This document shows positions 50,201 through 64,000 of a DNA stretch of 64,000 bases, in pieces; within the stretch, counting starts at the first letter, position 1; every line of letters begins with the position of its first letter. The position numbers and the translations under genes are program-made. The notes beneath the pieces were generated by a model. It was not told the DNA's origin, ran no database searches, and saw only the letters and a list, made by a program, of their open reading frames with translations. Where the stretch lies: contig OY740769.1 in NCBI GenBank assembly GCA_963513935.1, positions 75,609,855 through 75,673,854 on the forward strand, in the 5' to 3' direction. Source of the DNA: Aphrophora alni. Taxonomy: Eukaryota; Arthropoda; Insecta; Hemiptera; Aphrophoridae.

Positions 50201-53200
50201 AATATGTCCAAAACAAACATAAATGTTTGGTCTAGATTTCTTTCTGACGAGCTCAAACTTTAATAGCTTTTATGAAGGCAATATGAAACTATCCATTATT
50301 TCAATATTTGTTTACTAAGTAATTGTAACGAAAACTTACATAAAAGGAAACTAAATCTTAAAGTAAAAGTGACATTAGTGATAATATGTAAAATAAGATT
50401 TGTTTTGACCAGAAGCAGAAGGACTAGCGTGTGACAAAATTTGATTTATTTGCTAATTAGTATCGACACGATATTACCAGATTCTATATTCGATAGTATA
50501 ACTAATTCTTAACTCTGTACACAAAATGTTTTTTTTTTTTTGCTAAGTCGTGAAGTCTGGTAATCTTTACACTACAAACTTCATGTCATTTTCTGGTCCC
50601 TATCGCCATCTTAAAGTGAATATATTGGTGGTGTTAAGGGAATTTATTTGATTATTATGAATAGAAGCGGGTTTTACCCCATAGACACCTCAGCATTAAG
50701 GTTTTTTTGTATTAATATATAATTAAATTTACATCTGCTGTGATAATGTTTATATATTTTTTACAAGTTTTGTTTACTAAAACAATTAAATATATGTTAA
50801 ATAAATATCAATTTTTTTTTGTTAGACTATACATGAAATTCAAAACACAAAATATTGTTTTCAATTTCCTGTTCTCGTTCACGCATTTTACACCCTCAAA
50901 TGCTGATTCTCAAATTATAATAATGAAGTTTTTTTTCTGTTTTAAATATTGTAGAAAACGAAACATTACACTGAGGTATTTAGTAAATCTGAAGGAATTT
51001 GTGACGTAAAATTAATTTACTTTTTATCAAGTTATAACCTGTTTAACAAAAATATTGTATTATATGATCATTTGTTCTTTAAACCTTTTTCTAGTTGTTT
51101 AATTTAAGAAAAAAAAGTTGTCTAATTAATTCTTTTTACATTCCACAATCAGTAATAAAGTTAAGTTTATGCTCTAGAAAAAAACTTTTCGCACAATTAT
51201 GACTTTAAGATATTTCCTTTCAATTAACATAACATTTTACAATTCATGTACATAATTAACATTCCTTTCATATTTACAAAAGAATATAATAATTCTTAAA
51301 ACTATCGGAAAATTTAGGAAGCTAAACAATTTAAAATTTATATTTTAGTGTAGAAGTTAAAATTTTAGTTTTAAAAACTAACTAATTCCTCAATTATAAA
51401 TCAATTAATCTTTTTGTTTAAACAAGTATCATTTTGGCATTGAACTCAAGATACAAAATTGAGAAAAATTAAGAAAAAACTACTTCCGATTTTCACATTA
51501 TTGTTATTGGTATTATTTTGAATTTATATTCTAAACATCGTAATAAATTTGGTTAGAATCAGGAAGGAGGATAAATACAAATTTTTAATGTAGTTACTGA
51601 TTAACATACTTGTTTACCAAATTTAATGAAAAACGATCAAATTAATTAATTATGAAATTTAATGTCTACGAAAAGTCTCCAAGGGTCCAATATCAACTAA
51701 GATAGATAAAAACTTATTATTTAACAAATAATGCACAAAACATTGACCCATTTTTAAAACCTTGTAAAAAAGTTGTCAATGAAAATGATTGATGGAACCC
51801 ATTTTTGAAAAAAAAATTATATATTAAATAAGGCCCTCTACTAAGTTCGTTTGTCCATAACCATAAACAAGTCCTCACCATAAATCTTATTCTATTATAA
51901 TTCACATTTCAATGACAGCAGGCTAAGTTAATAATTGTTTGTTACTAAACCGTGACATTTTTGTATTTATGATTTTTTTTCAATTAGGTTTGGGTCATTA
52001 ATCAAAAATTTTATATTACCTCTTGAAATATTCATTTATTTATTTTTATTGATAACTCGTAAAATTAATTTTTGTGAGAAATGGCGACTAATACGTTTTA
52101 TTTTGACCGTTAAAGTATGTCCAGCGAAAGGTCCAGCGAAATTTGATCAAAATTGTTGGGATCGATTTTATATATTTTTCTCTTATATCAGCTATCTCCA
52201 GATAAATCAAAAAAAAAAATATATATGAAAATACCCGAGTATGGCAAAATAATCCTATATACCAATTTAAATTAAAAGTAATGAGTTTGTTTGTGCTGCG
52301 TAGGCCTAATGCCCAAAACACTGTATTTGGTCCAGAGGACATCACAATTTATTTATTCACAAAAACTGAACATAATTTTCTTCAATCAAATAAATTATTC
52401 TATACCACGTATACTTGAATAGATTTATCTAAGTATTATATATACGGTTGTAGATTATCTCTGAAACTTCTACAAAAAAAACTAATAATGTACATTAATT
52501 ATATATAATCTGTAAATATAGTGTAAAACTAAAAAAACTTGTAAAAAGACCATTAAATACGTATTTCATGACCTAAATATGCATTGCATTTCAATCAAGC
52601 GTATTGTGAGACTTAAACTTAACTAAATATGTAACTATTTAATAAAATGTGAAAAATTAAATTTTTCAATTTATTTTTGACCCGTTCAATCACATTAAAC
52701 CGATATAAAACCGACGAATAAAGCTTTGAAATAAATAATGTATTTAAATAATAAAAGTAAAGATATGATTTCTATATTTAATATTTTACATTGCTGTGGT
52801 GAAATGAAACTTTGTTGTTTGAATATTACAAATTCGTTGATGTCTAACGAAAAGAAAGAACGTTGAAAGTTTTCTGACTGAATTGAAAACTTTACCATTA
52901 TCTTCTGAATGTAAAGATGAAAATAATACATTATTCAGTCTACTTGTTTTTTGTTACGAATTCAAACTATTTTAATAAAAGGTGATGTTATATATAAAAG
53001 TTTGATTTTTTTGACAAAACTTAAGAAGTAAATTATTCCCAAGTTTAAACTACGATCTAGAAGTTGAATGTGAATATAAAATCATTGGTGAGAATCTTTT
53101 AACTGTATCATCCACTTTACTTTTGAGACCGCCTGCCTAAACTAATAAAACCTAATTCTATATTCCAGAATGTCCTGATAATTCATTAATTACAATTATT

Positions 53201-56200
53201 TGTTGTCTTTCTTACAACACGACATTTCTCCACTTTCATTATTTTTATTGACCAAGTTTTTCATTACCGTTTAAATATTCAGTGTAGTTCAAATTTTTTA
53301 ATTTATTCTCGCCTTACAAAAAATATGATTTCGCACATACGTCCTCAAAGTCTAATGTCAAGAAATTGATGTCAGTTAATCAACCCTAGTTTATAGGTTG
53401 AGTGACAAATCCATTTTTGTTACAGTTCGACCAAAGTTACGTTAATGAAATATATTCTAAGAACTTAAACTTAAAAAAAACATATATGTTCTAACAATTT
53501 ATTAACCTTTTCACTAATAACAAGAAACCGTTATGCTTTTGAATTGATGAAATAGCTGGTGTAACTTCTACTGTGGTCAAATATAATCTCGATAATGGTG
53601 ATATTATTACCACGTATTGTTTTACAAAAATTAATACCAAAGCGTGAAATTAATTCATACTTCAGAAATCTAAATTTGAAATATTTTAATACTAATCAAA
53701 GAATAAATTAATGAACATTATTGATCAAAAAATAATAATCATAAGAATGAAAATATTAATTGGCGGAACTAACAAAATCTTCGTAACAATTATCAAAATG
53801 AACAGATTAATCAACAAAATTAAATTAGTAAACGACAATTTGATCATTATGAATAAAACAATAATAGTAATAATCGAAACGACAATATTAAATCATAACA
53901 TTGAACATGTATGATAACTAATTCAATCTGTGTATATAATGGGATTCCAAGCATGTCAATCCGAAACTCATGCTGAAAGTGTATAAAAGAGGCACAAAAG
54001 TTATCTACGCAGAATCGGTTTTTATACACCAGACTTTCAGTGTAGAAAAGTAGCGAAACGTGAGAGAGTTCTCAGCACAAAATATCTGACTGCATAACTT
54101 CGAGCAGGATACAAATTTTGCCCTTTGGTGAACTGTGCAGGTCAGAAAAGATAGGAGAAGAAGATAACATCATCCGAAGTATGTCATGGTTTTCTAACAA
54201 ACCTGCCACTGAATTGGAATGAAAAGGGTCCTGTGAATTAGCGACCTGTGAATTAGGGTACACAATTAACTTGATAGCTGTTAGGTAAAACCATGACGGG
54301 AATCCTGCCTTTCCTACAAAAAATAAAGCACGAAGATAATCCCGCATATTACGTTTAAAGGGGATTAGAGAGAACTTCATAAATTGAGCCGTACCTTCTA
54401 TGAACAATTGATAATTTTTACAGTAAATAGTTATTTGTTGTTAATCAAGATAGATGTTCATTTCATAAAAAAGTTCAATAAAATTCTCTTATTATATCTT
54501 TAATAAGTATAAATAGGTTAACAAAATATACACTACTATATGTAATATTCAATTCAAAAAAATACAATTTAGAGAAAGACTTGCATTATTTCTCTATAAT
54601 AATTATATGATTTTTTTATGGTCGAAAGTTGCGATTTTTATTGTACATCTCAATATCTTAACTGATTTAGCGACAAAAAAATATAAGGACAAAATCTGTT
54701 TAAATCCCTCAACACTGAAATCATCTACAATTTCTATAGGATGATGGGCATTATAAACCAAATGCAAGCCTCTAACATATTTGTGTGTGATTATATTGTA
54801 ATTACATATTTAAACATATGAAGTACGATTCTTGAAAAAAGTTTCCCAATAACTTATTTTGGAAAATCTGTCTGGTTTATTCATATAAATATTTTGATGG
54901 CAAAATAAATGTTTTCCTTCATTAATGAGTATAATAAAAGATTTTGATTAAACAAGGTTTTACGAAAACGGCAAGGGTACGGATTGTTTACAAAAATAAA
55001 AGGCGGGGTGTTTGAACGCTATACTTTGATTTTTGTTAAATGTATACTTTTACAATCTATTTATATTAGTGATAAGAATAAGTTTCACCATGGAATAAAT
55101 GCAACTATCTTTATGTCCATAAAATGCAATTAACAAATAATATATTAAACAACTAAAGCGTCATAAAGCTTAATAATTGTAGAGATATCTTAAGAGTAGT
55201 AACATTATTAATTGTCAGAAATATGTTTGAGGTAAAACAACGAGATTAAACACGAAATGAACCACTATATAAGTAGAATCTATGATAGCAACAACAACAA
55301 AAAACGATAAGTAGGGAGGACCAACAGGAGACGATTTTTATAATGTAAAGTTATCAGTCAGCTCTGTAGTGATGTATTAATCAGGATTCTGGGTTACTTT
55401 ACTTGAGAATGGCATCTTTAAACTTTACCCAGAGAAAAACACTTCAAAATTATTTCCAAACCGAGATTATCAATCAATTACTAGCAATATTTGGTATTAC
55501 TATTAGTGTTTTCTGATTTAGGATTCCTCAATAACTTTTTTATTAGGATAACTTTTCAATCATGGGGAGGGAGTAAGTCAGTATGAAAAGTATCTGACAT
55601 CCCTACTTCTTTTAAACCTTATTGAAGACAATACATATTTCCAAGAGTGTAGGCCTATACTTTTGTAATATTAAAATCTTTTAAAATCAGGGAAATTACA
55701 GGTGGAAAGATTGTATTGTAATTGATTTTATTATTTTTTGTCATAATTCGTATAATCAATAGTCTTTTATTTTTATCATTATTGGGACTCGAAACAAAGG
55801 TTTACCGTTGAGGAAAATCCTATTATAGTTGAAAGGAAAAAATATAAATATGTCAATAAAACAAGACACTAATTGGCTTGTCAACCCCTGTCAATTTCGG
55901 CACAGGAACATTTTAATTTTAATTGTCTTTCGTTATTAGTCTGAGAAAAAAATGTTACATTAATTTAGTCGGTATTAATATGATCAGGAAATGAGTTTTA
56001 TATCAGAACACAACTGATGTGAATTTGAGATATTTTACACCAAAAAGTACATTTAATTTGACAATTTTAAATATCAATATTTTTACGTCATAATGTTGAT
56101 AGAAAATAACGACGATAATTTTATTCTTTTAAATGTGTTGAAATATGCAACCTTATATGAAGAAAGGACTGAAAATGTTTTTAGGTAATACACAATTTAA

Positions 56201-58250
56201 ACAATACAACGCAAATTAAGCTTAAAATTAAATATATTATAGCAAAAAGAAAAACAGTTGAAATTAATAAATTAATCAAGTTAACATATTTATAGTTTTG
56301 TAAAGCTTTACTTGTATTTCATGTCGATTTAAAAATAATAAAATCCTATTAAAATTTCCTAACCGGACTATGAACGTTATTTATTTAAAATTTAAGAGTT
56401 AATCTACCTAATAATAATTTATTGCTTTCAAATTAATCAATGAGAGACATCGTTTTGGTTTCACAGTCGGAACATACTGCACTAAAAAAATATACGGAGC
56501 TACTACTTTATAAATCTTTTTTATTTTAAAAACCAAAAATTATTATTATAAATGTTGGAACATTTAATTTTATTCAATGTAATTTTTGAACACAATCATA
56601 TAAACTATTTTAAAATTGTTCTTTTGATGGTAGTTTAATCTCAACAAGTTATGTTCATGGATTAGTATACGCATAGCAATAAATGCCCTTTCTCGTTACA
56701 AAAGAAAAATCTTACTTTGAAAAAAAGGCATTGTTTGTTGAAACTGATCGATACTAAATTAACTTGTAAAGAACTCAATATGATTTTAAGAATGGAAATG
56801 TATAAATAAATCTTAAAATTATGCCATTAATAGTATGTTTCAAATATGAAAAGTATTTTTTTCTAACGAATATGGTATAATATTAATATTATAATAATCA
56901 CAGCCTAATGGTATTATAACAAAACGAGAATCACAATTTGACTACCATATCAAAATATATGTAAATATTTTTGATTTCGTCTTTTTAAGTTGGAAACATT
57001 ACAGAACAAAAAACAAAACTTTGTATAAGATGATAAAGATCACGATGGATATAACATTTACATAATACGATAACACATTTCCCTCTTTTTATAGTTTTAC
57101 ATTTATGTTTATCTTTTACAACAAGCAGTAACATTAGTTTCTTTATACTTTTAAACTGTTCACCTACTAAATTAACAACTTCCATTACATATATCATAAT
57201 ATTTTTTTAGCAACACTTTCAAACATTTCTACATACAAGATATCTGGATCAGTTGCAATAAATGTTCAAAAACTCATTGGTTTTTTGATATTATAGAAAA
57301 AAGTAAACTTTGACACTATCACTTTTAACTTTTACCACACCTTCAAAATCAGCATAAATTATAATATTGAAAAAATTATGATGATAATTTTTAAACGTTA
57401 GAATTGATCTTGATTTATATTTGGAATCAAACGTAATCTGCACGTATGGATTAATTTTAAATATATTTATGACATGATTTTATATTTTAATTTATTTCTC
57501 TCGTCTTTGATAGTAAATCAACAGACAGAAATTGTATGTTCTTGTCCACTTAACTTTGAACTTATTAGTCTAGAAAATCACTTATATAATATTATTGTCA
57601 ATTTTTATTTTACCTTTTATTAATATCAATTGAAATTGGTTTTCTTTTTTAATGTCAAAAAGTCTAAGATCAAGCACTGCATCATATTTAGTAAGACCAA
57701 ATACTTTTATCGTTTTCACAAATAGCTTATCATGTTTATGTAAACAATAATTGTATGCACTTATTAAATCTAAACCATGGAGCCCAAAGTGATGATTTCA
57801 CCGGTGGAAATGCATATTCACTAGGTTTAAAATAACCTAATTTATTCTTCATTTTACCATAACAAGATATATGTTCAATTAATGAACCAAATGGAATTAT
57901 TCAACTACTAAAAGTATGTAAAATTCAAATTTTGTATAATTGAAATGAATTATTTTGAAAACAAAAACTTATACATAATAAATACCTGAATACTTATCTA
58001 TGTTTGTACAAAGTGACAACAGTTGAGATGTCAGATAACAGAATGATATTGTAATAGAGTCAGAGAAAGCGTAATTTATACACAAATTAAACGGATAAAA
58101 CTAATGATCCAAAAACTGTAATTATTGACCCGTAAGTTCAAGAAACCATTGACGTAAAACATATTTCTTAGAAATACGGAATAACTAATGATCCGTAAAC
58201 TTTAAATAAAATAAAACTCGAACACAAGATTTCAAAAAATAAGTTTACTT
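44216..58250. other. Long AT-rich interval, no supported gene
   Basis: Fourteen kilobases with only short, unsupported open frames. Landmarks: an 18-base A run at 47037-47054; an asparagine-codon-rich stretch at 53700-53915 followed by a less AT-rich segment at 53930-54400 that could be a decayed gag-like remnant but has no recognised motif; small less AT-rich patches near 45660-45720 and 48420-48490. No tRNA, rRNA or clear repeat array seen. Confidence 0.5.
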
Positions 58251-58315
58251 AATCAAACACGTTTCAACGCAATTTCGCCATCCTCAGTAATACATGAGCT
58301 ACAATAACTAAACTA
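58251..58315 (+). repeat. Half-copy of the 32222 palindromic repeat
   Basis: CACGTTTCAACGCAATTTCG and the following CCATCCTCAGTAATACATGAG and ACAATAACTAAACT align base for base, with scattered mismatches, to the left half of 32222-32340. The opposite arm is missing. Confidence 0.65.
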
Positions 58316-59619
58316 TAACTAACAGTTTTTTTTAAATAATTTTAATTGAAAATTATATCTCGTATCGCTTATTACCAGTTAATCTCGTCCACTATTTTCA
58401 AAATTACGGTCATTCAAGTTATGAAAATAATCATGTGTTGGTTAACTTTGACAATTAAAATGATTGAAATCGCCATGTGAAGAAACATTAAAAAATAATT
58501 TAAAATAAATATATTCAACTTTAAGATTTGAGACGGTTCAGTAAATTATGGCAGGTAGAGTTTCCTAATGTATTTCATAAGGGATGTGTGTTGTTTTGCA
58601 CAACATTTTACATTTCACATATTGCGACAACCGCAGTAGTGGCTGCAATAAAAGGTATTATTTAATTAAATTCATTCTTGAGAAGTATATAAAGCATTTT
58701 AAAATAATTAAACAAAACACAAAACCATTACTTAATTAAAATTATTTCTTATAATTAAATATAAAATAAATATTTTAAAATTTGCATACAAGAGAAGAAA
58801 AAAACTAATCTTCTCATTTGATTAATAACATGTGAAACAACAAACAAACATTATAATGAAATATAAAATACATATCAATGGAATGTAATTAACATGGCAT
58901 ATATGAACTTAAATTGAATTTACTGTTATACACTATAATTTGTTAAGTAAACAAAGTAGAAAGTTGAGTTTTCTTTAAAGAAACTGAATAGATTTTTGGA
59001 TGGGATTTGATATCAAAGCACAATATTGATTAGTCAAATTCTCTTTTTATTCAAATTTTAAACCCGCCCTCGATTGGAATGATAACTTAAAAACAACTTG
59101 GAAATCATTGAGGCAAGAAATAAGCTTGTAAAGTTTTGTTAACGGTACTAAACCTTTTAGAACGTAAATCTACAAAAACTACTAAGATAAGTTTGGGCCT
59201 AATCATTTGGAAAAATAAAGTTTTATGTTTAACATTACCAAACAGTTGGAGCTTACAAAAATGTTTATGAAGTATGATTTACTTTTCAAAGAAGTAAACT
59301 CGAAAATTAGTTATACAGAGAAGATAAAATTTAGAAAAATGATTAACAGAAATTCATTACCAGTACAAATCTCGTGACAGTTAAGATATGTATTCAGTTA
59401 GTGATTAATACATAATTTTACTTATAAGCACTAGTAAAGAATAACGAATATTTTATAAAAAAAGATTCTTCTTATTTTGAAAAAAGTTTCATGTTTTTTA
59501 ATGTTGTAGGCCTATTTAATTGAACATATATTAACTGATTCACAGTGCCATCATAAACACATAGTCCAAATTACCTTATCGATCCAAATTAAATATTCAG
59601 GGAATAATTACTAAGTAGA
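58316..59619. other. AT-rich interval, nothing recognised
   Basis: No supported feature. Confidence 0.5.
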
Positions 59620-60250
59620 GCCAAAATAGGAAACGTTTTTCTAAATTTCTGATTCTAAAAAGTGTACAATTGGCCTAAGGCCTAAAATCATTTCTAATTT
59701 TTTTCCCCTGGGTAACAAGACATAAATCGCTGAATTTTCGCATGGCGGTATATTTCATATATTAAACTCTTCACTAAGAAAGAGTTTTCAAAATTTATGA
59801 CTCTAATGGCCTAAATTATTCGCAAAACACATTTATTAGTTTTCTTCCTAGGGTAACAAGACATAGAGCATTGAAATGTTCAATGATCACTAAGAAAGTT
59901 TTTTTCAAAATTTCTGACTATGAATAAACTAAATTTGGACGAAGGCCTAAACTAATTTTGTCAATATTTCCAATGTACAAGATATAGAGCCTTGAAATAT
60001 CCCATGGTTGGATATCACGTACGTTTAATTTCTTAACATCAAGTACTAAGAAGGAGATTAAAAATATTCTGAAAGGCCTAAATTTGTGGAAGTCCGAAAT
60101 CCATTTATCAGTTTATTCCCAGGGTAACAAGACATAGAGCGCTGAATTTTTGCAAGACCGTATGTCTCATATTTTCAATATTCATTAACAAAAGATTTTC
60201 AAGAAGGCCTAAATTTGGGCTAAGGCCACAACTCGTTTATCTGACAGACA
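59620..60250 (+). repeat. Degenerate tandem repeat, about 120-150 bp unit, four copies
   Basis: GGGTAACAAGACATAGAGC and variants occur at 59710, 59851, about 59972 and 60122, each followed within a few bases by TGAA and by CACTAAGAAAG- or CATTAACAAAAG-like words, TTTTCAA and AGGCCTAAATTTGG. The third copy is the most diverged. The array stops about 90 bases before a mariner-family transposase remnant. Confidence 0.75.
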
Positions 60251-60337
60251 CATAGTCAGAAAAAACGAAGAAAAAGAAACACATGCACTTATAAATAAAT
60301 TAAGTTTAGTGTAAAAAATATAAGTATTATTTAAGGT

Positions 60338-60650
60338 AAAGCTACAATTTTCAAGAGATGGTGTAATAAATTTTCACAACAAGTATGTTTGGCACAAGAT
60401 AATCTTGTGGTTAGATCTCACCAGCAGCACTTTAGTTTAAATGTATGGTGTAGTGTATTTGGAAACCATCTGCTGAGGCCACACATTCTTCCAGCTTGTA
60501 ATAAACTTTGCGAGACTTATTGTATGACTTTCCACTTGTTGAAAGACAAGTCACGTGGTTCATACATGATGGCACACTGGATTATTTCAGTAATAGTGTG
60601 AGACATTACCTCAATGTTATATATCCGTTTGGAAATGATGATATATCAGC
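60338..60650 (+). pseudogene. Tc1/mariner-superfamily transposase, internal fragment
   Basis: ATFSRDGVINFHNKYVW from 60341 matches the region around the first catalytic Asp (usual wording TRDGIINFHNxHVWADENP). After a 1-base frame change the frame 60389-60601 gives HQQHFSLNVWCSVFGNHLL and PHILPA (FSINVWAGIVGDHLxGPYxLP in relatives), and FIHDGTLDYFSNSV at about 60559-60600 in another frame matches the MHDGAPAHFS block with the second catalytic Asp. RHYLNV follows at 60601. N- and C-terminal parts are missing. This belongs to a different mariner-type lineage from 2307-3003. Confidence 0.85.
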
Positions 60651-63600
60651 CATGCTAAGTTTATAGTGATATATTGCATCGAAAAGATTGACTACGTCGA
60701 ATATTATTGATATTACCTACCTTGGTGGTAAACGAAATCCACAGTTGACTTAGAAAAGAAACCTAACATTCAGACAATTATTCATAATAATATGTAAAAG
60801 TACTCGATATTATGCATTTAAATGAAATATTGATCTTTTGGTATTACACCCTTAAACGTCTTTTTCTTAAAAGACACAAGCCTATAAACAGTCTCACAAG
60901 TTTAAAAAGAGCTAGTTTTAAAATTGAATAAATACTAAGGGTAGTATTTAGACGTTTTTTGAATACGATAGTATGTAGGAGGAGATTTACTCAATCAAGA
61001 TCAATATATTTTTTTCTTGGAACACCACAGTAATTCTACATGGTAAAATTAGATAAAAATTTCTTACGGATAAGTGTTATTTACAATGGTGGGTACGATC
61101 AGCTGTTGACGAGACTTAACGGTCTCGAACAGCAAAGACCGCAGTATCGAAGCGTTCCAAGTTCTCAAACAAATGATATATTCAATGCGTTTTCTACAAG
61201 TTTTAACAAAGACATAAAACGATGAAGTTGTCGCAATTTTAAAACCAATTCATTAAAATTTACTGCGTCATAAAATGGACATAGAGAAGGAAGCACTACT
61301 TTAATTGCACTGTATTTGTTTAAGTGACCTTTTACTTTTCGTTGGTTATAACGTCCGAGTTGGATAAATTAAAAAGGTTTTTGCTCGATAGTGTAGAGAG
61401 AGTTCACTAATGGCCGCACCCCATCACATAAATTTAATTAATGTTTTCACTCACATTGCTTCATTTTCTACCTCTATATTTTCACACTTTATAAATAATA
61501 GTATAAATCCTTCCCACACACTTTGTCACATAAAACCACAATAGAAAAGACATCGTAGTAGGTCGTTAACAATAAAAAGTAAAAATAAGGAATATCAGAC
61601 ATAGGATTAGAGCAGATATATATTATATACCATATGTCCTAAAAGTCCCAACAGGAGTTTTTTAAAGTATCAAAATTTTTAACCCGTATCCAAAAATGGG
61701 GTAGTTTGGGGGGTTAATATTATATATTAAATTGTACAATTTATTATACTTCTTATGTTCTAATATTTTCTCTCCAAATTAAATCTCATAACGACTATTT
61801 CTTGTACATTGTATAAAAAAAGAAATTGTTGTCAAAAATACAACGTACATATTTACAATAGACTTGTAGATTTACTTGTAGACTATACCAAGTTTCTGAT
61901 ATTGGATTAGCAATTTATAGTATAAAACTTTATAAAAAGTGAAAACAAATTCATAAACTACCGTATAAAATAAAAATAAAAATAAAAATCGGTAAATAAA
62001 TTATTGGAATTGAATGAAAAATAATTTATTGGAGAAAAATGTGTGAAATATCAAGAGAGTCAATGTGAGGAAACACGGGCAGATATAAATAAATATAATA
62101 ATTTGATAGCCCATCAAAAAGAATTAATTTGTAACAAGTCATATAAATGTCATCTTATGTTTCAAGATGCATATATATATCCAATAACTTTACCATCTAT
62201 GATGAATGTTAGGAGTGATATTCATATTTTCTGATATTGGTCTACGATTAAGTCATACAATTTTACCAGCGGTCCGCCAAAGTTACTGTCGTTATAATAA
62301 ACGACATCTTTCTCAGATATCATACAATGTCATAATTATTTTTCCCTTGAAATTATTTCAAAATTAATTTATAATATATGAAGATGTCAGCCTACAAGGT
62401 GAAACCAAATATTCATCTGCATTACGTCTTGATTTGTCACTTGTAAAGTTATTAATTACCTTAAACACTGTGAAGCCAGACTATAGTCAGAGTGTACGTC
62501 ATCTCTAGTCACTAAGTCGGCCCGTATTAATTCCGTTTACCTCTACTAAAATGTTATTTAATTGAATATCAGTTCAAATATGTATCTCAGAATATTATGT
62601 TGTTAAAAATAATTTATTTTGCATTAGCTGTGCAAGTGGGTTACATTTCTTACGCCACTGAACCTACTTACATCTTCAAAGCAGTTGCTATTTACATTAT
62701 AATTATTATAAAAGGTATTGAATTGTTTTGCTATATCTGACCACAACTATTTGGGTTCATTATCGTTCAAAACTAATTATATATGACCTGTTTATGAATT
62801 TTGTATCAAACAATAACTAGAATCCATTCTTTCTTCGTTCAAATTCTGACATCATCTTTTCATTAAATAGAAGTACCATTAATGCATTTTTGTAAATAAT
62901 AAACTTAACTAATTTTTAAAAACATTTTTAAATGTTTGGTACGTTCTTTCTTTGTTTTAGTCTTTTATTTAATTCTGGAAATAGTTAACCTTTCCTATAA
63001 CTTTAGACTAGTAGAAAATAGACTAAGTTTGTGATTATTGCTGAACATGTAGTTCACTTAATTATTAACTTTATTATTTTGATAAATTTTGAAAAGTAAT
63101 ACATTTTTAACATATAATTTCTATTATGTATGTAAAATAAATTAACAAAAACTCTAGTCAATGTTCTATCTAAAACTGAGGGAAACAGTTATAAAGTGGA
63201 GTTTGACATTCGATTTTCAATAACAAACAAATAAGGCAACCAGGTCTCTACTTGTTTTACAATAATTGGAAAAATAGTTATTCTAGAGCTTATGATTAAT
63301 AATCTAATGATTTAAATGAAATCTCTTAGGAATGTCTTGCTTGAGGTTATTAAATGATGTTTTTTTATGTATAAAAATATATTTTCACTCAGCACATACC
63401 ATAACAGAGATATATGTTTTCATAGTTTTCACACGAGTTAAATATGCTTTACGATTAGGTCCACCTTTTTTTACACACTTAATAAAGCTGGTAAATTTCA
63501 AAATAGTTCATAGTATTTTTTGAAATTGTTTAGTTTTATCTGACGTTATTGGTAACGTATAAAGTTAGTAAATAAACTTACCTTAATTGTCTCAAATAAA

Positions 63601-64000
63601 AAGTTTTAATTGAATGTTGTTTATCTTCTTTCAGAAAACGACTAGTAGTTTATAAACTATGTTAAAGCCTCGATACACCGTTTCCTCTGATGATTATAAT
63701 TAAATAAGATATATAATAAAAGTATATGACAACGCCTTTAATAATAGTTATTAACTTAGACTTTGTTGACATAACAATGGGAATACGATAAACCAGGCAA
63801 TGCAATTAAGTATGGCTCATCGTGTGAATGGGAACCCAATAACTGGAAATTGCCTCTTCTTTGTGAAAACGTACACTCTCTGAGTCTCTGTATAATAAAA
63901 TAAAATACCAAGACGTTGACGTTTAAAAACTCCAGATATAAAAATCAATAGTTTTGTCTTTAAATATTGTGTTCTCTTGTTACCACGAGACCAGACCCAC
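60651..64000. other. AT-rich interval, no supported gene
   Basis: Open frames at 61040-61225, 62043-62234 and 63332-63523 (plus) are short and unrecognised. The first has balanced composition in its second half (61085-61200) and could be a gene remnant. No repeats matched. Confidence 0.45.

Noticed and set aside
54072..54407. 111-codon minus-strand frame
   Set aside because: No recognised domain and no supporting context; kept only as part of an uncertain remnant.
1..64000. tRNA, rRNA and CRISPR arrays
   Set aside because: Scanned by eye on both strands; no cloverleaf with conserved TTCRANY loop, no rRNA core sequences, and the tandem arrays lack uniform short repeats and unique spacers.

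Overview
The window is strongly AT-rich (roughly three quarters A+T by eye) eukaryotic DNA with no dense gene runs, no operons and no bacterial or phage genes. The transposon set (P-type THAP transposase, Tc1/mariner transposases, jockey-type and R1-like non-LTR reverse transcriptases, a Ty3/gypsy LTR element) is typical of an arthropod, most likely an insect. A hemipteran is a guess, not something the sequence proves. Almost everything recognisable is mobile or repetitive; only short exon-like pieces look like ordinary gene sequence.

Layout. 1-10840: a giant inverted repeat (arms 1-2256 and 8889-10840, about 2 kb each) enclosing a decayed P-type (THAP) transposase gene at 5360-7930 and a decayed mariner-family fragment at 2307-3003. 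It may be one P-like DNA transposon with kilobase-long terminal inverted repeats; its left end lies outside the window. 12415-27811: a second, younger inverted duplication (left arm 12415-15031; right arm 17210-18215 plus 26206-27811; 2.2 kb loop). Each arm carries two exon-like segments of equal length with splice sites. The right arm is split by a nearly complete 8 kb Ty3/gypsy retrotransposon (18216-26205: two ~1 kb LTRs, primer site, gag, pol) flanked by GGAT; the left arm keeps the empty site. Directly after the right arm comes a degenerate ~300 bp tandem repeat (27815-29640).

29.6-64 kb: mostly AT-rich sequence without recognisable genes. It holds a 5'-truncated jockey-type fragment (30790-31580, minus), a 119 bp palindrome (32222-32340) with a half-copy at 58251-58315, a ~123 bp satellite array with a three-unit higher-order pattern (32945-33905), a mariner 3' fragment (37844-38120, minus), an R1-like reverse transcriptase pseudogene (40088-41621), a less AT-rich unexplained block (42349-42572), a two-copy 178 bp tandem (43860-44215), a four-copy ~140 bp tandem (59620-60250) and a third mariner fragment (60338-60650).

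How it fits together. Order of events: the inverted duplication formed, then the LTR element jumped into one arm, in what would be an intron of the minus-strand exon copy. No element looks autonomous: all transposase and reverse transcriptase genes carry stops, frameshifts or truncations, and the LTR element, although its LTRs differ at only about a dozen sites, has stops in gag and pol, a frameshift in protease and a lost integrase catalytic aspartate. Identities given are hand estimates; no alignment or database search was run.
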